This document shows positions 1-6,207 of a stretch of 17,124 nucleotides of DNA, piece by piece. Position numbers and translations under genes: made by a program. The stretch comes from Spirochaetaceae bacterium. GTDB taxonomy: Bacteria; Spirochaetota; Spirochaetia; Treponematales; Breznakiellaceae. A model generated the notes under the pieces. The model did no database searches and was not told where the DNA came from. It was given only the letters and a program-made list of their open reading frames with translations. The stretch covers positions 1 through 17,124 of the forward strand of contig JAIRSQ010000060.1 of NCBI GenBank assembly GCA_031255395.1, written 5' to 3'. Positions within the stretch are counted from its first letter, which is position 1; each line of letters begins with the position of its first letter.

Positions 1-728
1 TCGGCGAGCCAGCCTTCGTCGCGGGCCAGCACGGACGCGATACGCAACGCAAGGCATTTCTTGCCGAGTAGCGCGTTTCCGCCGTAACCGGAGCCGTAGG
101 ACCAAATCTCGCGGGTTTCGGGAAAGTGAGAGATGTATTTATTGGAAATCGGGGCGCAGGGCCATTTGCCGTTATCCTTCTCGCCGGGGCCAAGCGGTTT
201 GCCGACCGAATGAAAGCACGGCACAAAAAAGCCGTCCGCGCCAAGCACGTCCAGCACCTTCGAGCCGACACGCGCCATGATATGCATATTCGCGACAACG
301 TAGGGACTATCCGTGATCTGCACGCCTACCTTCGCTATTTCAGAGCCGACAGGCCCCATCGAAAACGGAATCACGTACATCGTGCGGCCTTTCATCGAGC
401 CCTTGTACAGCCCGCTCATCGTCTTTTTGAGGTCGGCAGGGTCTATCCAGTTGTTTGTCGGCCCCGCATCGTCCTTGTTTTTGCTGGCGATATACGTGCG
501 ATCCTCCACACGCGCCACATCGGACGGGTCGGAACGGAACAGCACACTGCCCGGACGTTTGGTTTTGTCGAGAACGGTGGCAAGCCCGGCATCTATCGTT
601 ATCTTGATCATCCGGTCATACTCGGCGGCACTCCCGTCACACACTTCAACCGCATCGGGTGTCATAAGCGCCTGTGCTTCCTCGACCCATTTCTTCAATC
701 CGGCGTGTTTTAATTCGCTAACTTTCAT
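1..728 (-). CDS. pckG: Phosphoenolpyruvate carboxykinase (GTP), N-terminal 242 residues, cut by window edge
   Basis: Cytosolic enzyme interconverting oxaloacetate + GTP and PEP + CO2 + GDP; in fermenters it often runs in the CO2-fixing direction. The reverse-strand translation starts [17 protein letters not shown] and contains family blocks in order: [42 protein letters not shown] followed by SMGPVGS, then [28 protein letters not shown] and [16 protein letters not shown] at the edge. These are the GTP-type signature (not the ATP type); the family is about 600 residues, so some 60 percent is missing. The kinase-1a and nucleotide loops lie outside. The start is the ATG at 728, backed by GGAGGAG about 6 nt upstream and a separate promoter at 770-798. 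It lies downstream of livJH on the same strand, but probably has its own transcription unit. Confidence 0.95.
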   Translation of the reverse strand, partial: MKVSELKHAGLKKWVEEAQALMTPDAVEVCDGSAAEYDRMIKITIDAGLATVLDKTKRPGSVLFRSDPSDVARVEDRTYIASKNKDDAGPTNNWIDPADLKKTMSGLYKGSMKGRTMYVIPFSMGPVGSEIAKVGVQITDSPYVVANMHIMARVGSKVLDVLGADGFFVPCFHSVGKPLGPGEKDNGKWPCAPISNKYISHFPETREIWSYGSGYGGNALLGKKCLALRIASVLARDEGWLA

Positions 729-769
729 AAAAACTCCTCCGGGTACGGAAATATCCAGCCCTGTAAACA

Positions 770-798
770 ATCATAAAAGTCCGGCTTGTCACCGTCAA
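770..798 (-). promoter_or_regulatory. Sigma-70 promoter of pckG
   Basis: On the minus strand, TTGACG (798-793) and TATGAT (775-770) are separated by exactly 17 bp. That is five of six matches in each box. The expected start of transcription is near 763, giving a leader of about 35 nt before the pckG ATG with its strong ribosome-binding site. Confidence 0.7.
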
Positions 799-825
799 GA
801 CGGCGGCAGGACGGAAGCGGAAAGG

Positions 826-850
826 CGCGCCGGCGCGGCGCGTTTTTATT
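826..850 (+). terminator. GC stem-loop followed by TTTTTATT
   Basis: CGCGCC (826-831), a 5-nt loop and GGCGCG (837-842) form a perfect 6-bp stem followed at once by TTTTTATT on the plus strand. In form it is an intrinsic terminator for plus-strand transcripts, but no plus-strand gene precedes it in the window. Read on the minus strand the stem is followed only by CCTTTCC, so it would be a weaker stop for livJH read-through. It may simply shield the livH/pckG gap from antisense transcription. Confidence 0.4.
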
Positions 851-882
851 CGCAGTGGGGTTTAATGCTACGCCGAGCGGCA

Positions 883-900
883 GGGCGGCTCGCGCCGCCC
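883..900 (-). terminator. Perfect stem-loop directly after livH stop
   Basis: GGGCGGC and GCCGCCC (7 bp, perfect) enclose a 4-nt loop, two bases beyond the livH stop codon. No U-run follows on the minus strand, so it is not a textbook intrinsic terminator. It could be a 3'-end stabilising hairpin or a transcription pause. Confidence 0.35.
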
Positions 901-902
901 TA

Positions 903-1796
903 TTACACTTTTTCTATCTGGTTTTTTCCGAGCAGGCCGGACGGTTTGAGCATCAGCACGAAGATAAGCATGACAAACGCGAAGGCGTCGCGGTAACCGG
1001 TCAGAGTAGGCAGGAAGGCTATCGTCATGATTTCTATGAAGCCTAGCAGCAGGCCGCCCAGAACGGCGCCCGTTATGTTGCCTATCCCGCCTATGACGGC
1101 GGCGATAAAGCATTTTAGGCCGGGCATAACGCCCATAGTGGGATTTAGCTGGGGGTACTTGGTCGCCCACATTACGCCGCCGACCGCCGCGAGCAGGGAG
1201 CCGGCGCCGAATGTGAACGAGACTATTTTGTCAACATCAATAGCCATGAGCCGCGCTGCGGTAATATCTGTCGAGAGAGCGCGCATCGCCATGCCTGTCT
1301 TTGTCTTATGCACGATGAGCAGGAGCGCTGTCAGCAGGAAGGCGGTCAGTACCGGTATTACGAGGCTGACCGTAGAAACGCTTACAGGGCCAAGCTGCGC
1401 CGAGCCGCTAAACACGTCGGGAATAGGAAAACCCTTAGGCCTGCCGCCGAAAATGACGGTGGCAAGGTTTTCCAGCAGAAATGACGCTCCGATAGCGCTT
1501 ATCATTATGGAAATTCTTGGCGACGAGCGTAACGGGCGGTAAGCGGCGCGCTCCAGCATTATTCCGAAGAGTCCGGTAAGGCCGAACGCGACGATAAAAC
1601 CGGCCCACCATGGCGCCGAAAATATCGTAACGCAGTAGAACGCGATGTAGGCGCCAAGCATGAACATATCCCCGTGGGCAAAGTTGATGAGCCTGAGTAT
1701 GCCGTACACCATCGTATAGCCGATGGCGATCAGCGCGTACAGGCTCCCAAGCGAAAGCGCGTTAGAGATATGCTGCAAAAACAGGCTGAATGTCAT
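903..1796 (-). CDS. livH: Branched-chain amino-acid ABC transporter permease LivH
   Basis: Inner-membrane permease subunit of a Liv-type (HAAT family) importer, 297 residues, the normal length for LivH. It is hydrophobic throughout, with roughly eight membrane segments. Diagnostic stretches are LGSLYALIAIGYTMVYGILR and LINFAHGDMFMLGAY near the N-terminus, LRSSPRISIMISAIGASFLL (about 90-110), and the cytoplasmic-loop region GAGSLLAAVGGVMWATKY followed by NPTMG, the usual coupling segment. The ATG at 1796 lies 3 nt after the livJ stop codon; no clear Shine-Dalgarno is visible, so translation is probably coupled to livJ. A LivM partner and the LivG/LivF ATPases are needed for function but are not in the window: pckG follows instead. 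Confidence 0.93.
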   Translation of the reverse strand: MTFSLFLQHISNALSLGSLYALIAIGYTMVYGILRLINFAHGDMFMLGAYIAFYCVTIFSAPWWAGFIVAFGLTGLFGIMLERAAYRPLRSSPRISIMISAIGASFLLENLATVIFGGRPKGFPIPDVFSGSAQLGPVSVSTVSLVIPVLTAFLLTALLLIVHKTKTGMAMRALSTDITAARLMAIDVDKIVSFTFGAGSLLAAVGGVMWATKYPQLNPTMGVMPGLKCFIAAVIGGIGNITGAVLGGLLLGFIEIMTIAFLPTLTGYRDAFAFVMLIFVLMLKPSGLLGKNQIEKV

Positions 1797-1799
1797 TTG

Positions 1800-2951
1800 T
1801 TACGGCAAAACAATGGTTCGGAATACGAATTCGCCGCCCCTGACCTCTTTTATGAAGGCAGGTTTGGTAGCGTCTCCGTTAGCGTCAAGGCTGACAACGC
1901 CGGTAACGCCTTCGAAGCCGTCAGTCGCCGCCAGCGCGTCGCGCACGGCTTGCGGATCGGTGGAACCTGCCCGTTCCATCGCGTCCAGCGCGAGCAAGTA
2001 GCCGTCATAGCCAAGCGCCGTTACGGCGGCGGGTATCCGCTGGTATTCATTTTCGTATTCTTCAATGAATCTTTGGGCGATGGCGTTGGCCGCCACGCTC
2101 GCGTCGTAGAAAGACGAGAACACGGCCCCTTCCACTCCCTCGGAGCCCACATCTATGAATTCGCCCGTTTCCCATGTGTCTCCGCCTATGAACGGCGTCT
2201 CTATGCCAAGACCGCGCGCCTGCAACAAAACAAGGGCGGACTCGGTGAAGTTGCCGGGCGCGAATATTATGTCGGGATTCAGGGATTTTACCTGTGTAAG
2301 CTGGGCGGAAAAATCCTGATCGCCGCTGTTATAATCGATTGTCGTCAGAATAGCGTTTGTATTGCCGGTCAGCTCGATAAACTTGTCGGCAAAATACTTT
2401 GCCAGTCCCACCGAATAGTCGTTGGAAATTTCGCGCACGATGACGGCGGTTCTCGCGCCGACATCGTTGTACGCGTAGTTCGCCATCACCGTTCCCTGAA
2501 ACGGATCGATAAAGCATACTCGGAAGTACCAGTCGTTTCCGGAGGTAACCAGCGGATTCGTGCAGGAAATCCCGATGACGGGAATGCCTTCTTCCTTGGC
2601 GACCTCGCCTCCGGCTATCGCCAGCGAAGAACCCCACGAACCAAGTATGATGTTCACCTTGTCGTTGGTGATCAGCCGCTGTACGGCGTTGGCCGCCTCT
2701 ACCTTGTCGGACTTGTTGTCGACGACGACAAGCTCCACGGGGTACGTCTTGCCGTCAATCGTAACGCTGGGGAACAGCTTGTTGGCAAGCTTTATGCCTT
2801 CCAGCTCTATCGCTCCGCCGCCGGCGTTGGCGCCGGTCAGCGGCTCGAATACGCCGATCTTAATCTTGCCGGAGTCCTTTTTTGAACACCCGGCAAAAAC
2901 AAACAGCATCGCCGCAATCGCGGCAAACGAAATTTTTACAATCCTTTTCAT
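1800..2951 (-). CDS. livJ: Branched-chain amino-acid ABC transporter substrate-binding lipoprotein (LivJ-like)
   Basis: Periplasmic-binding-fold receptor (type I, Peripla_BP_6) that captures a branched-chain or related amino acid and passes it to LivH/LivM. It has 383 residues. Residues 1-22 are a lipoprotein signal with lipobox FAGC (Cys22 would be acylated), so the protein is probably tethered to a membrane. The mature part opens IKIGVFEPLTGANAGGG and keeps the family landmarks VELVVVDNKSDKVEAANAVQ, INIILGSWGSS-like (VNIILGSWGSS), PVIGISCTNPLVTS, DPFQGTVMANYAY and ALGYDGYLLALDAM. The start ATG at 2951 has AGGA about 6 nt upstream. First gene of a two-gene unit with livH; substrate specificity cannot be read from sequence and urea/amide-type receptors are an alternative. 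Confidence 0.92.
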   Translation of the reverse strand: MKRIVKISFAAIAAMLFVFAGCSKKDSGKIKIGVFEPLTGANAGGGAIELEGIKLANKLFPSVTIDGKTYPVELVVVDNKSDKVEAANAVQRLITNDKVNIILGSWGSSLAIAGGEVAKEEGIPVIGISCTNPLVTSGNDWYFRVCFIDPFQGTVMANYAYNDVGARTAVIVREISNDYSVGLAKYFADKFIELTGNTNAILTTIDYNSGDQDFSAQLTQVKSLNPDIIFAPGNFTESALVLLQARGLGIETPFIGGDTWETGEFIDVGSEGVEGAVFSSFYDASVAANAIAQRFIEEYENEYQRIPAAVTALGYDGYLLALDAMERAGSTDPQAVRDALAATDGFEGVTGVVSLDANGDATKPAFIKEVRGGEFVFRTIVLP

Positions 2952-3150
2952 TGTTTTTCCTGTTTTACTCTAAAATTAGCCGTTCAAGGCGCGCCGCGCC
3001 GTTGAAACGCAACCATAAACTATGGCATATGCATACTCGCGCATAAATTTTAAAAAATCAAGAGGCTCGCGGAGCCAAGCGGGCGCTCTAAATTCGAGGG
3101 CCGCCCCCGCTTCAAATTTGTAACGCTTTAATGTATCGTCTGTTTCAGAT

Positions 3151-3684
3151 ATGAAAGCGGATGACGAGATGACCGCGGCGGAATTTCGCAAGGTGTACGA
3201 CGCTGTGTTTCCGACCATTTTTAGGGTTGCGTTGCGAATAACAGCAAACGGAGAGGCGGCGGAGGATTTAAGCCATGACGCTTTTTTTCGCATGTATGAG
3301 AAAAAGATGGTTTTTCCGTCAACGAACGACGCAAAATACTGGCTCATCCGCGTTGTAAAAAACGCTTCGTTGAATTACGCTAAGCGCAAGGACAAGGAGC
3401 GTCAGATTTACCATAAGATGTTCCGCGAGGAGGAGCGGGCGGATGAGAGCGGCGAAAACATTCTTATCAGGAAGGAGACCAGAGAGAAGGTGCGACAGGC
3501 CCTGTTGCGTTTGCCGGAGAATCTTCGCACTGTGATAATTCTTAAAGAATACGCCGATTTAAATTATAAAGAGATAGGAAAAATGCTGGGAATCAGCGAG
3601 GGCAATGTCAAAGTAAGGGTATTTCGCGCTAGGGAACGGCTATGCGCGATTTTTAAAAAAGAGGATGGTAAAAATGTGTCCTGA
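3151..3684 (+). CDS. ECF-type RNA polymerase sigma factor
   Basis: A 177-residue alternative sigma factor of the extracytoplasmic-function class, carrying only regions 2 and 4. Region 2 spans about 12-83, with EDLSHDAFFRMYEK (2.1-2.2, core RNA polymerase contact) and YWLIRVVKNASLNYAKRK (2.3-2.4, -10 recognition). Region 4 spans about 113-165, with LPENLRTVIILKEYADLNYK and the helix-turn-helix EIGKMLGISEGNVKVRVFRA. There is no region 1.1 or 3. The ATG at 3151 lacks a strong ribosome-binding site; an in-frame ATG at 3169 is an alternative and loses only six residues. Its 3' end overlaps the anti-sigma gene, which fixes its partner. The target promoters are unknown, and I could not find a convincing autoregulatory ECF promoter upstream. 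Confidence 0.93.
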   Translation: MKADDEMTAAEFRKVYDAVFPTIFRVALRITANGEAAEDLSHDAFFRMYEKKMVFPSTNDAKYWLIRVVKNASLNYAKRKDKERQIYHKMFREEERADESGENILIRKETREKVRQALLRLPENLRTVIILKEYADLNYKEIGKMLGISEGNVKVRVFRARERLCAIFKKEDGKNVS

Positions 3685-4273
3685 AAAACAGTTTATATCG
3701 GTTTATTATGACGGCGAACTTCCGCCGTCGTGGGAAAAGAAAATGGAGCGCCACCTTGAGGACTGCCCCGAATGCAGGCGCCGCCTTGAGATTTACGAGA
3801 AAACGTCCGTCGTAATGGGCGACGACGAGGACGGGTATGCCGGCGTTATGGAAGCGGCGAAGGAGCGCGTATGGCAGAATTTCGGGAACGCCATTGCGCG
3901 CGGGCCCGTTCGCCGGCGGTTAACGCCGCATATCCCGACGGCTGTTACCGCGGCCGCCGCGGGGGCGATAGCGGCGGCCGCCGCTATCGCCGTCATGCTG
4001 TTTGTCTCGCCGAACCAGCGGCCGGACGGATTTGCGGCGGCAAACGCTTCGCAGGACGGCTTTGCCAACGTCGCCGTCTCCAACGAATACGAGCTTAACA
4101 TTCCGGAAGCCGAGCCGGTTTCGAATATGCAGGAACTGCTTCATTACCTTGAAAACGACGATTCGTCAAACATCATTATCATAAAACTGCCGGAACGCAA
4201 GAAATTCAGCCGCTACGGAGAGCCGGCTTTCATCAACGCCGCGGACTACGCACGGCGGAGGGCAGAAAATTGA
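3674..4273 (+). CDS. Membrane anti-sigma factor with zinc-finger (HC2) domain
   Basis: Predicted inhibitor that holds the upstream ECF sigma at the membrane. Counting from the ATG at 3674 (199 residues): an N-terminal anti-sigma domain with His27-x3-Cys31-x2-Cys34 (ERHLEDCPECRRRL), a linker, one Ala-rich membrane segment at about 88-111, then a roughly 88-residue outer domain ending IIIIKLPERKKFSRYGEPAF and AADYARRRAEN. An ATG three codons earlier (3665) is disfavoured because GAGG at 3661-3664 is 9 nt from the 3674 ATG but directly abuts the earlier one. It overlaps the sigma gene by 11 nt. The C-terminal domain resembles treponemal proteins from memory and is the likely sensory part. Regulated proteolysis is the family's usual mode, but is not shown here. 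Confidence 0.88.
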   Translation: MCPEKQFISVYYDGELPPSWEKKMERHLEDCPECRRRLEIYEKTSVVMGDDEDGYAGVMEAAKERVWQNFGNAIARGPVRRRLTPHIPTAVTAAAAGAIAAAAAIAVMLFVSPNQRPDGFAAANASQDGFANVAVSNEYELNIPEAEPVSNMQELLHYLENDDSSNIIIIKLPERKKFSRYGEPAFINAADYARRRAEN

Positions 4274-4860
4274 CCGTCGCCGCGCGGCATAAAAAAAGCC
4301 GCATGCTTGGCGCCCTGCTGCCGCCGCTATTCCTGCTCTTCGGCGCGAAATTTTCTTTGAACGCTCAGGACGGCCAGCCGCCGCCTGATCCGCAGAAGCG
4401 CATAACGGCCCCGATGCGGGACCGCGCTGTCATGTTCCGCATCATTACCCGCGTCCTTGAAAAAGACGATACCGAAGCATGGAATTCCGACACTTACAAG
4501 GTCATGTTGCCGGGACGTCCCGTCGGACTAAGAATAGTCGGCGAAAATGTCGCCGTTTCCGTGCAGTTTACGCTTTACCAGCGTCGCGGCAGCGGCGTCC
4601 TGCTTTTTGCCCATGTGCAAATATTCACGGGGACGTCCGACGGCGGGGTGCAGTACAGGACGATGATGCAGACGCTGCCGATTGATTTTGGCGAGCAAAT
4701 ATTCTTTTTCCCGCTTGGATCGGAAGACGCCGACGACGAAGCCCGTATTGAAATACAGCTTGAGATGAGCCGCTACGACGGAACGTCCGTAAGCGGCGAC
4801 TCGAGCGAAACCTCGTTGGCTACGCCGCCGGAATCGCCGACAGGAGCGGTCGCCGACTAG
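4270..4860 (+). CDS. Secreted protein of unknown function, third gene of sigma/anti-sigma cassette
   Basis: 196 residues beginning at a TTG whose last bases form the anti-sigma stop (TTGA overlap). GGAGG at 4257-4261, 8 nt upstream, supports this rare start. Residues 1-32 look like a Sec signal peptide: basic HKKSR, hydrophobic LGALLPPLFLLFGA, then SLNA before QDG. The mature part (about 164 residues) is rich in beta-strand-like stretches (VGLRIVGENVAVSVQFTLYQ, GVLLFAHVQIFTG, QIFFFPLGS, RIEIQLEMSRYDG) and ends in a Ser/Thr/Pro/acidic tail. No Cys in the mature part and no family that I recognise. Translational coupling to the anti-sigma implies a role in the same signalling unit, for example as a periplasmic ligand or modulator; that is inference. 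Confidence 0.75.
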   Translation: MTVAARHKKSRMLGALLPPLFLLFGAKFSLNAQDGQPPPDPQKRITAPMRDRAVMFRIITRVLEKDDTEAWNSDTYKVMLPGRPVGLRIVGENVAVSVQFTLYQRRGSGVLLFAHVQIFTGTSDGGVQYRTMMQTLPIDFGEQIFFFPLGSEDADDEARIEIQLEMSRYDGTSVSGDSSETSLATPPESPTGAVAD

Positions 4861-4883
4861 TTCCCGCCTCTTGATGACTGCCT

Positions 4884-4906
4884 CCTAGGGGTCTGACCCC
4901 AAAGGC
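4884..4906. repeat. REP-like palindrome, copy 1 (GGGGTC-T-GACCCC)
   Basis: GGGGTC and GACCCC flank a single T at 4888-4900, extended by CCTA on the left and AAAGG on the right. Eighteen bases (4884-4901) recur with one mismatch at 5999-6016. It sits just after the sigma cassette and could also act as a weak 3' hairpin. Confidence 0.6.
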
Positions 4907-4917
4907 AACGCGACCGC

Positions 4918-4946
4918 TTGACATTTCTTGAAGTATAACGTAATAT
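4918..4946 (+). promoter_or_regulatory. Near-consensus sigma-70 promoter
   Basis: TTGACA (4918-4923) is a perfect -35; TAATAT (4941-4946) matches four of six -10 positions, including the key first T, A and last T; the spacer is exactly 17 bp. The predicted transcription start is about 4953, one base before an ATG at 4954. The only clear gene downstream on this strand is the barrel gene at 5256. Confidence 0.7.
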
Positions 4947-5022
4947 TATTCGCATGAATGCGAGAAGCTTTATAACGGGGCGCGGCTTAGAGCGGCGCCG
5001 TTCCAAAAAAGGCCGTTTTTCG

Positions 5023-5036
5023 CCCCCCCCCCCCCC
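5023..5036 (+). repeat. Homopolymeric tract of 14 C
   Basis: Fourteen consecutive C between a G (5022) and a G (5037), about 70 nt inside the predicted transcript and 220 bp before the barrel start codon. Tracts of this length are prone to slipped-strand mispairing in bacteria. It is by far the longest homopolymer noticed in the window. The exact count could be affected by sequencing error. Confidence 0.9.
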
Positions 5037-5255
5037 GTGCCACATAGCGCAATATGTAATTATACGAATTCAGCAAAGTTCGACCGGCCACTGCCGGCAT
5101 TCCCGTTTGGCGGCTTTTGCCGCTGTTAACCGATTTTCTTGTTGCCTTGTATCCGCTTCGGAGAACCCGGAGCGTTTGTCAGGCGGTCCGTTGAAAAAAA
5201 TTCTCAATTTTCGACTGGCCGGCATAAAGATTCTTCATAATATAGGAGTTGCAAA

Positions 5256-5879
5256 ATGAAGAAATTTACGACGATGCTTTTATGCATGGCGGTGTGCGGC
5301 GCGACACTATACGCGCAGGAAAAGAGCATGTTCAGCGTGGGCGGCGGTGTGGCGCTAGAGCCCTTTTTTGGCACAACGAAGTACGAAGGCGGCGGAGACT
5401 CGGTGAAAACCTCCGGCTTTGGCGGCGGACTGAACGTGTTCTTTGACGCGAAGTACGCCGAGGTAAACCTTGGACTTCTGTTTGCCACTCAAAAAGACAA
5501 AGTGGGCAGTGGAGACAGCGGCCCTCCGACAAACAGCACCAACCTTACGCTTGGCATACTCGGCAAGTACCCGTTTGCCTTAAGCGATCAGCTTAGCCTG
5601 TTCCCGTTTGTCGGCATCGACTACCTGATAAACCTTGCCGCTTCCTATGACGGCAATAAAATTGACGACTCAAAGAAAAGAGCGGATGCGTTTAACGCGC
5701 TGTCGTTGGTGTTCGGGGTCGGGGCCGACTACGACCTGACCAGCGCGCTGTACCTGCGCGGCGAAATCGGTTTTGGAATTACGTTTAACACAAAGGCTGA
5801 AAGAGATATAGATGATGAGATCGACAGTAATTTCAAAGGCAAAATCCCGATAAAGATCGCGGTCGGCTACAGGCTGTAA
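5256..5879 (+). CDS. Small outer-membrane beta-barrel protein (OmpA/OprF-like barrel fold)
   Basis: 207 residues. Residues 1-20 are a Sec signal peptide (MKKF, hydrophobic core, LYA before QEK); Cys14 is not in a lipobox. The mature protein is a run of alternating Gly/aromatic strands: FSVGGGVALEPFFG, FGGGLNVFFDAKYAEVNLGL, LTLGILGKYPFA, LSLFPFVGIDYLINL, LSLVFGVGADY, LYLRGEIGFGIT and the C-terminal strand IPIKIAVGYRL. Acidic and Gly/Ser-rich turns lie between. About eight strands are expected, which fits the size of a monomeric 8-stranded barrel. The ATG at 5256 has AGGAG 7 nt upstream. The fold, and strings such as LGKYPF and LFPFVGIDY, recall treponemal surface proteins. Likely role: an abundant surface or structural porin-like protein; function unproven. 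It may be a target of the neighbouring ECF sigma. Confidence 0.82.
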   Translation: MKKFTTMLLCMAVCGATLYAQEKSMFSVGGGVALEPFFGTTKYEGGGDSVKTSGFGGGLNVFFDAKYAEVNLGLLFATQKDKVGSGDSGPPTNSTNLTLGILGKYPFALSDQLSLFPFVGIDYLINLAASYDGNKIDDSKKRADAFNALSLVFGVGADYDLTSALYLRGEIGFGITFNTKAERDIDDEIDSNFKGKIPIKIAVGYRL

Positions 5880-5891
5880 CCGCGAGCGCCT

Positions 5892-5994
5892 CCGTCATTG
5901 CGGGTGTGAAGCGCTCCAGCAGGGCAATTCCCGCGCTGGATTGCTTCGCTCGGCAAATTGCCGCCGGCAAATTGCCGAACGCTCGCAATGACGG
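5892..5994. repeat. 103-bp palindromic repeat element of the 'CGTCATTGCG' type
   Basis: The ends CCGTCATTGCG (5892-5902) and CGCAATGACGG (5984-5994) are perfect 11-bp inverted repeats. Nested inside are GAAGCGCTCCAGC paired with GCTGGATTGCTTC (two mismatches), and two tandem copies of the 13-mer palindrome CGGCAAATTGCCG (5951-5963 and 5965-5977). It looks like a non-coding miniature mobile or REP/BIME-type element; similar GATTGCTTCG...CGCAATGACG repeats are known in many unrelated bacteria. Confidence 0.7.
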
Positions 5995-5998
5995 CCCC

Positions 5999-6016
5999 CC
6001 TAGGGGCCTGACCCCA
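5999..6016. repeat. REP-like palindrome, copy 2 (GGGGCC-T-GACCCC)
   Basis: Matches copy 1 (4884-4901) at 17 of 18 positions; the T-to-C change breaks one base pair of the palindrome. It abuts the 103-bp palindromic element. Together the two copies bracket the barrel gene. Confidence 0.6.
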
Positions 6017-6146
6017 GCGCCGGCTCGCAACCTTAAATCGCCAGTTCCTTACCTCATCCTTCTTAACTTTGCACTCGCCAGCCTTATCGCCCAAGCTGAC
6101 TCGCGATTCCCAACCGGCGCCGTTCCTCATTTCTCATTCGCCACCG

Positions 6147-6182
6147 GGTTGCTTCGCCCTTATTAGCTCACAATGACACGGA
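6147..6182. repeat. Degenerate half copy of the palindromic element
   Basis: GGTTGCTTCGCCC, a short AT-rich spacer and GCTCACAATGACACGG parallel GATTGCTTCGCTC ... GCTCGCAATGACGG of the full element at 5940-5994. The inner palindromes are lost. Confidence 0.45.
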
Positions 6183-6207
6183 CGGACGCTCCCCGGCCCG
6201 TTGCCGG

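Larger units (their letters stand above)
4861..5255 (+). other. 395-bp intergenic/leader region before the outer-membrane barrel gene
   Basis: No convincing gene. In order it holds a REP-like palindrome (4884-4906), a near-consensus promoter (4918-4946), a run of 14 C (5023-5036), a small hairpin GCGGC-TTTT-GCCGC (5110-5123) and an AT-rich stretch leading to the ribosome-binding site AGGAG at 5244-5248. If the promoter drives the barrel gene, its mRNA has a leader of about 300 nt. Confidence 0.6.
5880..6207. other. 328-bp convergent gap with palindromic repeats
   Basis: Lies between the ends of the barrel gene (plus) and ilvE (minus). It holds a 103-bp palindromic element (5892-5994), REP-like palindrome copy 2 (5999-6016), a CT-rich unassigned stretch (6040-6140) and a degenerate half copy of the palindromic element (6147-6182). 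There is no intrinsic terminator with a U-run; no credible ORF. Confidence 0.6.

Noticed and set aside
1674..2885. 403-codon open frame on the plus strand opposite livJ
   Set aside because: It lies antisense to a clear LivJ/LivH coding region, has Arg/Gly/Val-rich random composition and no domain. Long antisense frames are expected in GC-rich DNA.
2998..3010. CCGTTGAAA shared upstream of the sigma gene and the barrel gene (5189-5196) as an ECF -35 box
   Set aside because: No common -10 element follows at a constant spacing in the two places, so an ECF promoter cannot be supported from two sites.
2976..3347. 123-codon minus-strand frame across the livJ/sigma gap
   Set aside because: More than half overlaps the sigma-factor gene in antisense, and the rest is AT-rich divergent promoter region; no protein-like features.
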